In this document: piece after piece, positions 24,180 through 33,210 of the stretch
Position numbering within the stretch: position 1 is the first letter of the stretch
Layout of the letters: the number at the start of each line of letters is the position of its first letter
DNA from: Streptomyces sp. CA-278952
GTDB taxonomy: Bacteria; Actinomycetota; Actinomycetes; Streptomycetales; Streptomycetaceae
Length of the DNA: 64,000 nucleotides
Assembly (NCBI RefSeq): GCF_028747205.1
Contig: NZ_CP112880.1
Span: 310,001 to 374,000 of the forward strand
Direction of reading: 5' to 3'
The notes under the pieces: model-generated
The model's database searches: none
What the model saw: the letters and a program-made list of their open reading frames with translations, nothing else
What the model was told of the DNA's origin: nothing
Position numbers and translations under genes: made by a program

Positions 24180-25406
24180 ATGGCCAACGACATCAAGGAC
24201 ATCGCCCACGCCGTCGACGCGGCTTCCGTCATGAGGCTGTTCGCCTCCCCGCCCCGCGTCCTGGCTCTGGGCGAGCCCACCCACGGGGTGGAGGCCCCTC
24301 TCCTTCTGCGCAACGCGCTCTTCCGGCAGCTCGTCGAACGGGAGGGCTACCGCACCATCGCCATCGAGAGCGACTGTGTGGCGGGACTGCTGGTGGACGA
24401 CTACGTGACGACGGGCGCGGGCACGCTCGACGAGGCGATGGAGCGGGGGTTCGGCCACGGACTCGGCGAGTCCGCGGCCCATCGTGAACTGGTGGGCTGG
24501 ATGCGCGCTTTCAACGACGGCCGGCCCGCGTCCGACCGGGTTCGTTTCGCCGGCTTCGACGGGCCGCTGGAGATGGCGTACGCGGCGAGCCCGCGCGAGG
24601 CCCTCACCTCGCTCCACCGCGTTCTCGCCGCCCACGTGGACCCGGACCTGCTCCCCTGCACCGCCGCAACGCTCGACCGCCTCCTCGGCCCGGACGGCCG
24701 GTGGACCGACCCGGCGGCGATGCTGGATCCGTCCGCGTCCTTCGGGCGGTCGGCCGAGGCCGGGCGATTGCGCCTGCTCGCCGATGACCTGGGCGCACTG
24801 CTCGACGCGTGGACGCCGCACCTGATCGCGGTGGCCTCGCGGGACGCGTTCGACCGGGCGCTGCTGTACGCACGGGCCGCCTCGGGGCTGCTGCGGTACC
24901 ACTTCTGGATGGCGGACACGTCACCGAGCCGGCTGGCACGGCTGACGGGCCTGCGGGACCAGATGATGGCCGGCAATCTCCTCGCGCTCGCCGAGCGCGG
25001 GCCGGTCCTGGTGCACGCCCACAACAGCCATCTCCAGCGGGACATGAGCTCGATGCGGATGGGCGGCCGGCGGCTGGAGTGGTGGAGCGCAGGCGCCGTC
25101 GTCGACGCCCGCCTGGGCGGGAAGTACGGCTTCCTGGCCACCGCCTTCGGCACGATGAGGCACCGGGGGGTCGACGTTCCGCCGCCGGACACCCTCGAAG
25201 GAACCCTGTACGCGCTCCCAGAGGAGTCCTGCCTGGTGGACGCCTGCGAACTGGCCGCCGTCCTCGGCGCCACGGGCCCCGCCCGGCGCTCATCCCCGTA
25301 CTTCGGGTACGCCCCGCTCGACCCGGCGCACCTGGCCCGTACCGACGGAGTCGTGTTCATGAAGGACATTCCTCAGGACATTCCCCAGGACATTACGGAG
25401 GAGTGA
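24180..25406 (+). CDS. Erythromycin esterase family protein
   Basis: This 408-residue Ere-like hydrolase has the catalytic-site region GEPTHGVEAPLLLRN with the key His, then RTIAIESDC with the acidic partner. The later HAHNSHLQRDMSSM block matches the second conserved His cluster of the family. Characterised members open the lactone ring of 14-membered macrolides; many actinomycete relatives have unknown substrates. The C-terminus ends in a DIPQ repeat. The start at 24180 is probably leaderless. It is divergent from, and probably controlled by, the double-MerR regulator. Confidence 0.88.
   Translation: MANDIKDIAHAVDAASVMRLFASPPRVLALGEPTHGVEAPLLLRNALFRQLVEREGYRTIAIESDCVAGLLVDDYVTTGAGTLDEAMERGFGHGLGESAAHRELVGWMRAFNDGRPASDRVRFAGFDGPLEMAYAASPREALTSLHRVLAAHVDPDLLPCTAATLDRLLGPDGRWTDPAAMLDPSASFGRSAEAGRLRLLADDLGALLDAWTPHLIAVASRDAFDRALLYARAASGLLRYHFWMADTSPSRLARLTGLRDQMMAGNLLALAERGPVLVHAHNSHLQRDMSSMRMGGRRLEWWSAGAVVDARLGGKYGFLATAFGTMRHRGVDVPPPDTLEGTLYALPEESCLVDACELAAVLGATGPARRSSPYFGYAPLDPAHLARTDGVVFMKDIPQDIPQDITEE
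25365..25400 (+). repeat. Three 12-bp tandem repeats at the 3' end of the esterase gene
   Basis: GACATTCCTCAG, GACATTCCCCAG and GACATTACGGAG encode DIPQ-DIPQ-DITE just before the stop. Copy number could vary by slippage. Confidence 0.8.
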
Positions 25407-25517
25407 GGACGCCCGTGACACGCGCCGGATCCGCCCTCGTCCCCTCCTCCGCGCGTCCGGACGAGTGAATCGCCGTCAGCTCAGGAATATTCGGGCCCGG
25501 CCACGGTTGATCACACC

Positions 25518-26417
25518 ATGACTTCTGAGATTTCCGGAACGGGCAGGGCATTTCGACGCGTGGGGATCTGGAGCGGCGCCCTGCACGCTTCACGGGTGGA
25601 CGACGCGGGCAGGAAGGCGATCGCGGAGGCGCTCGCCGAGCTCGAAGCACTGGGGTACGGCACCGTCTGGATCGGGGGCAGCCCGACGCCCGAGGACGCG
25701 GCGGCCGTCGTGGCCGCCACCCGGTCCATCACGGTGGCCACCGGCATCCTGTCCATCTGGAACCACACGGCCGAGGAGACTGCGGCCGCGATCGCGGCGA
25801 TCGATCCGGCGGCGCGCGGTCGCTTCGTCCTCGGTCTGGGCGTCAGCCACGGTCCGATGGTGCCGCAGTACGCGAAGCCGTACAGCGCGATGGTTTCCTA
25901 CCTCGACGCGCTCGACGCCGCCGAACCGTCCGTGGGCTCCGGTCATCGGGTCCTGGCGGCCCTCGGTCCGAAGATGCTGAAGCTCGCGGCCGGCCGGTCG
26001 CTGGGTGCGCACCCCTATCTCGTCACCACCGAGCACACCGCGGAGGCCCGTGAGGCGCTCGGCCCCGACGCGCTGCTCGCCCCGGAGCTGACGGTGGTAC
26101 TGGACACCGACCTCGACCGGGCGCGGACCACCGCGCGGACGATGCTGGAGATGTATCTGCGGTTGCCCAACTACACCGACAACCTGCTGCGTCTGGGCTT
26201 CACGGAAGGCGACTTCGACGGCGGCGGCAGCGTCCGTCTGCTCGACGCCCTCTTCGCGCTGGGCGACGCCGGGCAGGTGAGGCGCCGGACCCGGGAGTAC
26301 CTCGACGCCGGCGCCGACCATGTCGCGTTGCAGGTGCTCACCGCCGAGGAGGGCGGCGCCGGCCTGCCGCGTGCCGCATGGCGTGAGCTGGCCGAGGCCT
26401 TCGGCGACGAGCTCTGA
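25518..26417 (+). CDS. LLM-class F420-dependent oxidoreductase
   Basis: This 299-residue TIM-barrel luciferase-like protein shows the alternating blocks YGTVWIGG, TVATGILSIWNHTAEETAAA and RFVLGLGVSHGPMV. The last holds the region that contacts the F420 ring or phosphate in F420-dependent members. The C-terminus has the DAGADHVALQVL strand-turn typical of the family. Hydride transfer between F420H2 and an unknown substrate is expected. No clear Shine-Dalgarno precedes the ATG at 25518. It ends before a hairpin at 26440-26482 and forms its own unit. Confidence 0.9.
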   Translation: MTSEISGTGRAFRRVGIWSGALHASRVDDAGRKAIAEALAELEALGYGTVWIGGSPTPEDAAAVVAATRSITVATGILSIWNHTAEETAAAIAAIDPAARGRFVLGLGVSHGPMVPQYAKPYSAMVSYLDALDAAEPSVGSGHRVLAALGPKMLKLAAGRSLGAHPYLVTTEHTAEAREALGPDALLAPELTVVLDTDLDRARTTARTMLEMYLRLPNYTDNLLRLGFTEGDFDGGGSVRLLDALFALGDAGQVRRRTREYLDAGADHVALQVLTAEEGGAGLPRAAWRELAEAFGDEL

Positions 26418-26439
26418 CGGGAGCGGACCCGGCCCGTCA

Positions 26440-26482
26440 ACACGTCGCACCCATCTCCCCGTTCGAGTGGGGTGCGGCGTGT
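26440..26482 (+). terminator. Hairpin after the LLM oxidoreductase gene
   Basis: ACACGTCGCACCC (26440-26452) pairs with GGGTGCGGCGTGT (26470-26482) with one G-T wobble and a 17-base loop. Confidence 0.6.
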
Positions 26483-26543
26483 CGGGAGGATTCCGGTGCG
26501 GCTCTGGGCAGCCTCCGTGCGAACCGATCCTGGAGGGGGAGTC

Positions 26544-27638
26544 GTGGGCGTGGCACGTGAGTACGGGCGCACCATCAGTGAGGGGCCGACACCGGCCGAT
26601 GCGGCGGGAGCGCCCGCGCTGCCCTATCCGAGCGGCTGGTCAGCCCTGGCCTTCTCGCACGAGCTGCGGCCGGGCACCGTGCTCACCCGGCCGCTCGCGG
26701 GGCGCGACGTCGTCCTGTACCGCACCGGCACGGGGGCGCTCCGCGCCGTCCGTCCGTACTGCCCGCACCTGGGGGCCCATCTCGGTCTGGCGAAGGTCGA
26801 GGGGGAGGATCTCACGTGCCCCTTTCACTTCTTCTCGTTCGGCCCCGACGGCACCTGTGTGCGCACGGGGTACGGCACGCCGCCGCCGCGGTCCCCGCTG
26901 GCGCAGCTGCCCGTCCAGGAGGTGAACGGGGGCGTCTTCGTCTGGCGGCACCACGACGGCCGGGATCCGGACTGGTCCGTCCCGCAGTGGCACGAGATCG
27001 GGCACAGGCCCGCGCGTACCGCCGCCTGGGAGCTGGCCGGCAACGTCCAGGAGGTCATCGAGAACTCGGTCGACCTCGGGCACTTCGCCACCCTGCACGG
27101 CTGGGCGAAGGCCGAGATCGACGGCCCCGTGGCGTATGACGACGCGACGTTCCATGTCGCCATGCGGGCCCACGAGTCGGCGCCGCTCATGGGCGACTTC
27201 ACCGTGGATGTGGAGGTGGACGGATATGGACTCGGCTGCCTGCACGCCGACGTCCACACGCCGCGCTTCGGGCTGCGGATGTGCACGATGGTGATGCCGA
27301 CGGCCATCGGGCCCAACCGGATGCAGTTCCGCCAGCTGAACCGCATCGCCTTCGACGAGCCGGGCCGGCTGCCGCCCGGGCTCGCCCGGACCGTCAGCCG
27401 TACCGCGGCGCGGCTCCTGGACCGCCCCGTCTTCCGGGCCAGTTGCGAGTTCACCGCCGCCGATTTCCCGATCTGGCACCACAAGCAGTATCAGCAGCCG
27501 CCCCGGCTGGCTTCCGGTGACGGACCGATCGGCCCGTTCCGACGCTGGGCCAAGCGGTTCTATCCCGAGGCGCCGGGCAGGGCCGCGTTGACCCGCCCCC
27601 ACCGCAGCGAGGACGAGGACAGCGCCGTTCTCTCCTGA
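26544..27638 (+). CDS. Rieske non-haem iron oxygenase
   Basis: This 364-residue protein starts with GTG at 26544 after GGAGGGGGAG. The Rieske [2Fe-2S] ligands are C73-P-H75 and C92-x2-H95. The mononuclear iron site N174/D177-x2-H180-x4-H185 (NSVDLGHFATLHG) is intact, so it should activate O2. The layout resembles KshA/steroid-type and other actinobacterial Rieske monooxygenases; the substrate is unknown. No reductase gene is next to it. The 411-base stretch that follows contains no gene. Confidence 0.92.
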   Translation: MGVAREYGRTISEGPTPADAAGAPALPYPSGWSALAFSHELRPGTVLTRPLAGRDVVLYRTGTGALRAVRPYCPHLGAHLGLAKVEGEDLTCPFHFFSFGPDGTCVRTGYGTPPPRSPLAQLPVQEVNGGVFVWRHHDGRDPDWSVPQWHEIGHRPARTAAWELAGNVQEVIENSVDLGHFATLHGWAKAEIDGPVAYDDATFHVAMRAHESAPLMGDFTVDVEVDGYGLGCLHADVHTPRFGLRMCTMVMPTAIGPNRMQFRQLNRIAFDEPGRLPPGLARTVSRTAARLLDRPVFRASCEFTAADFPIWHHKQYQQPPRLASGDGPIGPFRRWAKRFYPEAPGRAALTRPHRSEDEDSAVLS

Positions 27639-28049
27639 CGTGACCTGAGCGCCGGCCTGAGCTCGTCCGGCTCCGCCCGCGCGCGCCTCGCCCCGGCGTT
27701 TTCGCGCCCCTCGCCCCGGCGTTCCCACGACCTTTCGCCGACGTCCCCACGCACCTTGCCCCGGCCTGCGCGTGCCCCTTCCCGGGCACCGCGGACGCCG
27801 GGGCTCCGCACTTCGGGCGTCATTCGGGCGGGGATCACGGTGAAGCGGGCAGCCCTGGTGACCGGACGGGTGGCCGTCCTGGGCCTGACCAGCGCTGTCA
27901 CACGCGGGAAACGGGCACGATCGGGCTCAGTGGATCTGGTGAAGCGGCTGGTAGTCGCCCCGGGGCTGCTTGTACAAACGACACAGGAGCCCGAACGGAC
28001 AGACGGGCTCCGCCCGTAACGGGCCCAGCCGCGACCAGGGAAGTGCGCC
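27639..28049 (+). other. 411-base gene-free stretch with a structured leader before the DeoR gene
   Basis: I see no convincing gene. The first half is C-rich with two near-copies of GCGCC(CC)TCGCCCCGGCGTT. TTGTACAA (27970-27977) is an 8-bp palindrome in the probable promoter region. From 27986 to 28024 three hairpins share bases and exclude one another: GGAGCCC/GGGCTCC (27986-27992/28005-28011), ACGGGC/GCCCGT (28003-28008/28012-28017) and GCCCG/CGGGC (28012-28016/28020-28024). They precede the Shine-Dalgarno AGGGAAG. Confidence 0.5.
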
Positions 28050-28811
28050 GTGGACACCGAGGAACGCCGTCGGGGAATTCTGGACACGGCCCGGCGAGAG
28101 GGGTCGGTCGGGGTGAACGCCCTCGCCGATCTGTTCAAGGTGGCCAAGGAGACCGTCCGCCGGGATCTGCATGTACTGGAGGAGCACGGACTCGTCCGCC
28201 GGACCCACGGCGGCGCCTACCCGGTGGAGTCGGCCGGCTTCGAGACCACGCTCGCCGTCCGCACCACGCGCAACGTTCCGCAGAAGTCGCGGATCGCGAC
28301 CGCCGCCGCCGATCTGCTCGGCGACGCCGAGACGGTCTTCGTCGACGAGGGCTTCACCCCGCAGCTCATCGCCGAGGCACTCCCCCAGAACCGGCCGCTG
28401 ACCGTGGTCACCGCTTCCCTGGCCGTCGCCACCTCCCTCGCCGGGGCCGAGAAGACCTCGGTGCTGCTGCTGGGCGGCCGGGTACGCGGCTCGACGATGG
28501 CGACCGTCGACCACTGGGCCTCCCGGATGCTCGCGGACTTCGTCATCGACCTCGCGTATCTCGGAGCCAACGGCATCTCCCGCGAGTACGGCCTCACCAC
28601 CCCGGATCCCGCAGTCGCCGAGGTGAAGGCGCAGGCGCTGCGCGGCTCGCGGCGCAGGATCTTCGCCGGGATCCACAGCAAGTTCGGGGCGGTGAGCTTC
28701 TGCCGGTTCGCCGGGGTCGGGGACTTTGAAGCGATCGTCACCGACGGGGGGCTCTCCTCGGCCGAGGCTCAGCGCTACTCCCTCCTGGGACCCCAGGTCA
28801 TCCGCGTCTGA
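28050..28811 (+). CDS. DeoR-family regulator of the polyol operon
   Basis: This 253-residue DeoR/GlpR-type repressor starts with GTG at 28050. The N-terminal HTH (VGVNALADLFKVAKETVRRD, residues 20-39) is followed by the family LEEHGLVRRTHGGA. The C-terminal sugar-phosphate sensor domain contains VFVDEGFTPQLIAEAL, LLLGGRVRGST and the closing FAGVGDFEAIVTD. It lies upstream of and parallel to an ABC polyol/sugar operon and is its probable repressor; the inducer would be a phosphorylated intermediate made by the PfkB kinase at the end of the operon. Confidence 0.93.
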   Translation: MDTEERRRGILDTARREGSVGVNALADLFKVAKETVRRDLHVLEEHGLVRRTHGGAYPVESAGFETTLAVRTTRNVPQKSRIATAAADLLGDAETVFVDEGFTPQLIAEALPQNRPLTVVTASLAVATSLAGAEKTSVLLLGGRVRGSTMATVDHWASRMLADFVIDLAYLGANGISREYGLTTPDPAVAEVKAQALRGSRRRIFAGIHSKFGAVSFCRFAGVGDFEAIVTDGGLSSAEAQRYSLLGPQVIRV

Positions 28812-29004
28812 CCGGCCCCCTCAGCCCGGCCGGCCACCCCTGCCCGACCGGCCGCCCCCCACCGGCCCACCCGCCCGCCGTACCGCCGACCGCACGGCTC
28901 CCGCACCCACACCCCGATCACCGCTCCCACGCACCGCCGGGGCCTGGTCCGCCATGCCCGCAACGACCCGATCACCGAGCCGCTACGACTGATCAGGAGC
29001 CCCC

Positions 29005-30372
29005 ATGCCCCATCCAGGACGCCGCAGCCGACCCCGTGTACGCGGTCGGGCCTGCGCCGTGACCGCCGCACTGGCCCTGCTCGCCACCGGCTGCGCCGGA
29101 GCGGGCGGAACCTCCTTCGGGGGCGGCGACGCGCTGAACGTACTGATGGTGAACAACCCGCAGATGGTCGAACTGCAGAAGCTGACCGCGCGGCACTTCA
29201 CGGAGGAGACCGGCATCAAGGTCCACTTCACGGTGCTGCCCGAGAACGATGTACGCGACAAGATCAGCCAGGACTTCTCCAACCAGGCCGGGCAGTACGA
29301 CATCGCCACCATCAGCAACTTCGAGCTGCCGTTCTTCGCGAAGAACGGCTGGCTGCACCCCCTCGACGACTACGCGAGGGCCGACACCGCCTTCGATCAG
29401 GAGGACATCCTCCAGCCTCTGCGGGAATCGCTGACCGCCGAGGACGGCAAGCTCTACGCCCAGCCCTTCTACGGCGAGTCGTCCTTCCTGATGTACCGCA
29501 AGGACGTCTTCGAGGAGCAGGGCCTCACCATGCCCGGGAAGCCGACCTGGGAGCAGGTGGCGAAGCTCGCCGAACTGACGGACGGGGCGGAGCGCGGAAT
29601 GAAGGGCATCTGTCTGCGTGGGCTACCGGGCTGGGGCGAGGTCATCGCCCCGCTCACCACGGTCGTCAACACGATGGGCGGCACCTGGTTCACCGAGGAC
29701 TGGGAACCGCGCCTGACCGCACCGGAGTTCAAGAAGGCGACCACGTTCTACGTCGATCTGGTGCGGAAGCACGGGGAGCTCGGCGCACCGCAGTCCGGAT
29801 ACGCCGAGTGCCTGAACAACATGACCCAGGGCAAGACCGCCATGTGGTACGACGCCACGGCGGGCGCCGGGTCCCTGGAGGCGAAGGGCTCCCCGGTGAA
29901 GGGAAAGATCGGGTATGTCCCCGCCCCGGTGGAGCAGACCAAGAGCTCGGGCTGGCTCTACACCTGGGCGTGGGGTCTGCAGAAGGCGTCCAGGAAGGCG
30001 GACGACGCCTGGAAGTTCGTGTCCTGGGCGTCCAGCAAGGAGTACGAGGAGCTCGTCGGGGCCACCAGCGGCTGGTCCAACGTGCCCGCCGGCAAACGGG
30101 CCTCCACCTACGCCAACCCCGACTACCGCGCGGAGGCGGGCGCGTTCGCGGACGTCACCGAGCGGGCCATCTCCGAGGCCGATCCAAAGAATCCGGGCAC
30201 CCAGCCCCGCCCGACGGCGGGCATCCAGTTCGTCGGCGTACCGGAGTTCACCGACCTGGGCACCCGGGTGGCGCAGGAGATCAGCGCCGCCATCGCGGGC
30301 CGCCAGTCCGTGGACGCCGCACTCGCCGCCTCCCAGAAGCTGGCCGAGAAGGTCGCGGAGGAGTACCGATGA
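29005..30372 (+). CDS. ABC transporter substrate-binding lipoprotein (polyol/sugar)
   Basis: This 455-residue extracellular binding protein of the sugar family (CUT1) has a signal peptide with lipobox LATGC (Cys30). The mature N-terminus (DALNVLMVNNPQMVELQKL) and the central SGWLYTWAWGLQKASRKADDAWKF-type region resemble sorbitol/mannitol-binding proteins. GATCAGGAG precedes the ATG at 29005. The stop overlaps the first permease start as ATGA. The operon has no ATPase gene, so a shared MsiK-type ATPase probably energises the system. Confidence 0.92.
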   Translation: MPHPGRRSRPRVRGRACAVTAALALLATGCAGAGGTSFGGGDALNVLMVNNPQMVELQKLTARHFTEETGIKVHFTVLPENDVRDKISQDFSNQAGQYDIATISNFELPFFAKNGWLHPLDDYARADTAFDQEDILQPLRESLTAEDGKLYAQPFYGESSFLMYRKDVFEEQGLTMPGKPTWEQVAKLAELTDGAERGMKGICLRGLPGWGEVIAPLTTVVNTMGGTWFTEDWEPRLTAPEFKKATTFYVDLVRKHGELGAPQSGYAECLNNMTQGKTAMWYDATAGAGSLEAKGSPVKGKIGYVPAPVEQTKSSGWLYTWAWGLQKASRKADDAWKFVSWASSKEYEELVGATSGWSNVPAGKRASTYANPDYRAEAGAFADVTERAISEADPKNPGTQPRPTAGIQFVGVPEFTDLGTRVAQEISAAIAGRQSVDAALAASQKLAEKVAEEYR

Positions 30373-31331
30373 CCGTCACCGCAACCAGAGAGACCACGTC
30401 CCCGCCCACCCCGGCGAAGAGGCCGGACGGTGGTGGCCGGCGGCGTGCCTGGGCGACCCGCGCCCCCCTGCTGCCGGCGCTGGTCTTCCTGATCGCCGTC
30501 ACCCAGCTGCCCTTCGTGGCGACCCTGGTGATCTCGCTCTTCGACTGGAACTCCCTCAAGCCGGAGAAGCGCCACTTCACCGGGTTCTCCAACTACGCCT
30601 CCGTCTTCACCGACGAGGCGTTGCGCGAATCGGTCGTGACGACCGTCGTCCTCACCGCGTCCGTCGTGATCGTCAGCGTCGTGCTGGGGCTCCTCTTCGC
30701 CCTGCTGCTGGACCGCGCCTTCTTCGGCCGGGGGTTCGTGCGCACCCTGCTGATCACCCCGTTCCTGCTGGTGCCGGTCTCCGCCGCGCTGCTGTGGAAG
30801 CACGCGCTCTACAACCCCGAGTACGGGCTGTTCAACGGGGCGCTCACCTGGTTCGGCGAGCTGTTCGGCATCGAGTCGATCGCACAGCCCGAGTGGACGT
30901 CCCAGATGCCGCTGATCGCCATCGAGGCATCGCTCGTGTGGCAGTGGACGCCGTTCATGATGCTGATCCTGCTGGCCGGGCTGCAGAGCCGGCCGGCCGA
31001 GATCATGGAGGCCGCGCGGCTGGACGGGGCCGGCCCCTGGCAGATGTTCCGCTATCTGACCCTGCCGCATCTGCGCCGCTACCTCGAACTCGGCATCCTG
31101 CTCGGGTCGGTGTACATCGTGCAGAACTTCGACGCGGTGTTCACGATCACCTCCGGCGGCCTGGGCACCGCCAACCTCCCGTACACCGTCTACGAGACCT
31201 TCTACCGGGCCCATGAGTACGGGCTGGCGTCGGCGGCGGGCGTGGTCGTGGTGATCGGCACGATCGTCATCGCCACCTTCGCGCTCCGGACGGTCTCCTC
31301 CCTCTTCCGTGAGGAGGCGAGCCGCTCATGA
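30369..31331 (+). CDS. Sugar ABC transporter permease 1 (MalF-like)
   Basis: This 320-residue permease has six hydrophobic segments and the EAA loop EAARLDGAGPWQMFRYLTLP near residue 220, which binds the ATPase. It starts at 30369 inside the end of the binding-protein gene (ATGA overlap) and ends with another ATGA overlap to the second permease. It forms a heterodimeric channel with the next gene product. Confidence 0.94.
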   Translation: MTVTATRETTSPPTPAKRPDGGGRRRAWATRAPLLPALVFLIAVTQLPFVATLVISLFDWNSLKPEKRHFTGFSNYASVFTDEALRESVVTTVVLTASVVIVSVVLGLLFALLLDRAFFGRGFVRTLLITPFLLVPVSAALLWKHALYNPEYGLFNGALTWFGELFGIESIAQPEWTSQMPLIAIEASLVWQWTPFMMLILLAGLQSRPAEIMEAARLDGAGPWQMFRYLTLPHLRRYLELGILLGSVYIVQNFDAVFTITSGGLGTANLPYTVYETFYRAHEYGLASAAGVVVVIGTIVIATFALRTVSSLFREEASRS

Positions 31332-32224
31332 GCGCCTCGACCGCGACATCCGCATCCGTACCTGCGTCCGCGTCCGCATCCGTCAACGCCGCTACGCGCA
31401 AGGCCCGTCGGCGCTCCGCCGCCCTGGGCGTGGCCGCCTGGGTCGTGGGCATCGGCTTCTGTCTGCCCGCCCTGTGGATGGTGCTGACGTCCTTCCACGC
31501 GGAGGCCGACGCCGCGACCAACCCGCCGTCGATCGCCGCCACGCTGACGCTGGACGGCTACCGCACCTTCTTCGGCGGCGGAGGCGGCCCGACACCGTGG
31601 CCCCCGCTGGTCAACTCGCTCGCGGCCTCGTTCTTCTCGACCGTGCTGGTGCTGCTGCTCGCGCTTCCGGCCGCGTACGCCCTGTCCATCCGACGGGTCC
31701 GCAAGTGGACGGACGTGATGTTCTTCTTCCTGTCCACCAAGATGCTGCCGGTGGTCGCCGGGCTGCTGCCGGTGTATCTGTTCGCGAAGAACACGGGGCT
31801 GCTGGACAACATCTGGCTGCTGGTCCTCCTCTACACCTCGATGAACCTGCCGATCGCGGTGTGGATGATGCAGTCCTTCCTCGCGGACGTCCCCGTCTCC
31901 ATCATCGAGGCGGCGCAGGTCGACGGGGCCCGGCTGCCGACGGTGCTGCGCCGTGTCGTCGCCCCGGTCGCCGGTCCCGGGATCGCCGCGACCGCCCTGA
32001 TCTGTTTCATCTTCAGCTGGAACGAGCTGTTGTTCGCACGGGTGCTGACCGGCGTCGTCGCCGGGACCGCACCCGTCCATCTGACCACCTTCGTCACCAG
32101 CCAGGGCCTCTTCCTCGCCCAGCTGTGCGCGGCGTCCGTGGTCGTGTCCCTGCCGGTGCTCGTCGCCGGCTACGCCGCCCAGGACAAACTCGTCCAGGGC
32201 CTCTCCCTGGGAGCAGTCAAATGA
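31328..32224 (+). CDS. Sugar ABC transporter permease 2 (MalG-like)
   Basis: This 298-residue permease has an Ala/Ser-rich N-terminus, six membrane segments and the EAA-type loop EAAQVDGARLPTVLRRVVAP near residue 195. The start and stop both overlap neighbouring genes as ATGA, so the operon is translationally coupled. It partners the MalF-like permease in the plasma membrane. Confidence 0.94.
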   Translation: MSASTATSASVPASASASVNAATRKARRRSAALGVAAWVVGIGFCLPALWMVLTSFHAEADAATNPPSIAATLTLDGYRTFFGGGGGPTPWPPLVNSLAASFFSTVLVLLLALPAAYALSIRRVRKWTDVMFFFLSTKMLPVVAGLLPVYLFAKNTGLLDNIWLLVLLYTSMNLPIAVWMMQSFLADVPVSIIEAAQVDGARLPTVLRRVVAPVAGPGIAATALICFIFSWNELLFARVLTGVVAGTAPVHLTTFVTSQGLFLAQLCAASVVVSLPVLVAGYAAQDKLVQGLSLGAVK

Positions 32225-33210
32225 GGGCAGCCATCGTCGAAGCCCCCGGCAAGGTCTCCGTGACCACCGTCCCGGACCCCGCACCCGGCCCCCGCGACGT
32301 GGTGGTCAAGGTGGCGTCGTGCGGGCTGTGCGGCACCGATCTCCACATTCTCCAGGGCGAGTTCGCTCCGACGCTGCCGATCGTGCCCGGGCACGAGTTC
32401 GCCGGGGAGGTCGTCGGCCTCGGTGCGGACGTCACGGAGCTGTCCGTCGGCGACAAGGTGGCCGTGGACCCCTCGCTGCACTGCCACGAGTGCCGCTACT
32501 GCCGTTCGGGCCGGGGCAACCTCTGCGACAACTGGGCGGCGATCGGCGTCACCGTGCCCGGGGGCGCGGCCGAGTTCGCGGTGGCGCCCGTCGCCAACTG
32601 CGTCACCCTGCCGGAGCACATCGACGTCCGGGACGCGGCGCTGATCGAGCCGCTGTCCTGCGCCGTGCGGGGCTACGACGTCCTCAACGGCAATCTCGGG
32701 GCGCAGGTGCTGATCTACGGCTCCGGGACGATGGGGCTGATGATGCTGGAGCTGGCCAAGCGCACCGGCGCCGCGTCGGTGGACATGCTGGACGTCAACG
32801 CCCAGCGGCTGGCCACCGCGACGACGCTGGGCTGTACGGGCGCGGCGGCCCGTGCGGATGAGCTGGACCGTCCGGGCGGCTGGGACGTGGTCATCGACGC
32901 CACCGGCAACGCCGGGGCCATCCAGGACGGTCTGGGGAGGGTCGCCAAGGGCGGCACGTTCCTCCAGTTCGGGGTCTCCGACTACGCCACCACCGCGGTG
33001 ATCGAGCCGTACCGGATCTACAACCAGGAGATCACCATCACCGGTTCGATGGCGGTCCTGCACAGTTACGAGCGGGCCGCGGCGCTCTTCGCGAGCGGGG
33101 TGCTGGACGCGTCGGTGTTCATCAGTGACCGGCTGCCGCTGGAGCAGTATCCGCAGGCGATCGAGCGCTTCCGGGCGGGGATCGGCCGCAAGATCGTGGT
33201 GGAGCCGTGA
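32221..33210 (+). CDS. Zinc-dependent alcohol (polyol) dehydrogenase
   Basis: This 329-residue medium-chain dehydrogenase has the catalytic-zinc Cys in SCGLCGTDLH and GHEFAGEV. The structural zinc site is the four cysteines of HCHECRYCRSGRGNLCDN, and the NAD-binding turn is YGSGTMGLM. The overall pattern resembles sorbitol/threonine-type dehydrogenases. It would oxidise the imported polyol to a ketose, which the PfkB kinase then phosphorylates. ATGA overlaps the preceding permease and the last bases overlap the kinase start as GTGA. Confidence 0.93.
   Translation: MRAAIVEAPGKVSVTTVPDPAPGPRDVVVKVASCGLCGTDLHILQGEFAPTLPIVPGHEFAGEVVGLGADVTELSVGDKVAVDPSLHCHECRYCRSGRGNLCDNWAAIGVTVPGGAAEFAVAPVANCVTLPEHIDVRDAALIEPLSCAVRGYDVLNGNLGAQVLIYGSGTMGLMMLELAKRTGAASVDMLDVNAQRLATATTLGCTGAAARADELDRPGGWDVVIDATGNAGAIQDGLGRVAKGGTFLQFGVSDYATTAVIEPYRIYNQEITITGSMAVLHSYERAAALFASGVLDASVFISDRLPLEQYPQAIERFRAGIGRKIVVEP

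Noticed and set aside
25365..25400. The 12-bp tandem repeats as a CRISPR or attachment site.
   Set aside because: There are no spacers and the repeats encode the in-frame DIPQ tail of the esterase.
26440..26482. A tRNA-like arm (GTTCGAGT between CCCC and GGGG).
   Set aside because: There is no acceptor, D-arm or anticodon stem around it; the sequence is better explained as a terminator hairpin.
27756..28019. A plus-strand frame in the gap before the DeoR gene.
   Set aside because: It has no ribosome-binding site or family motif, and it covers the promoter/leader hairpins.
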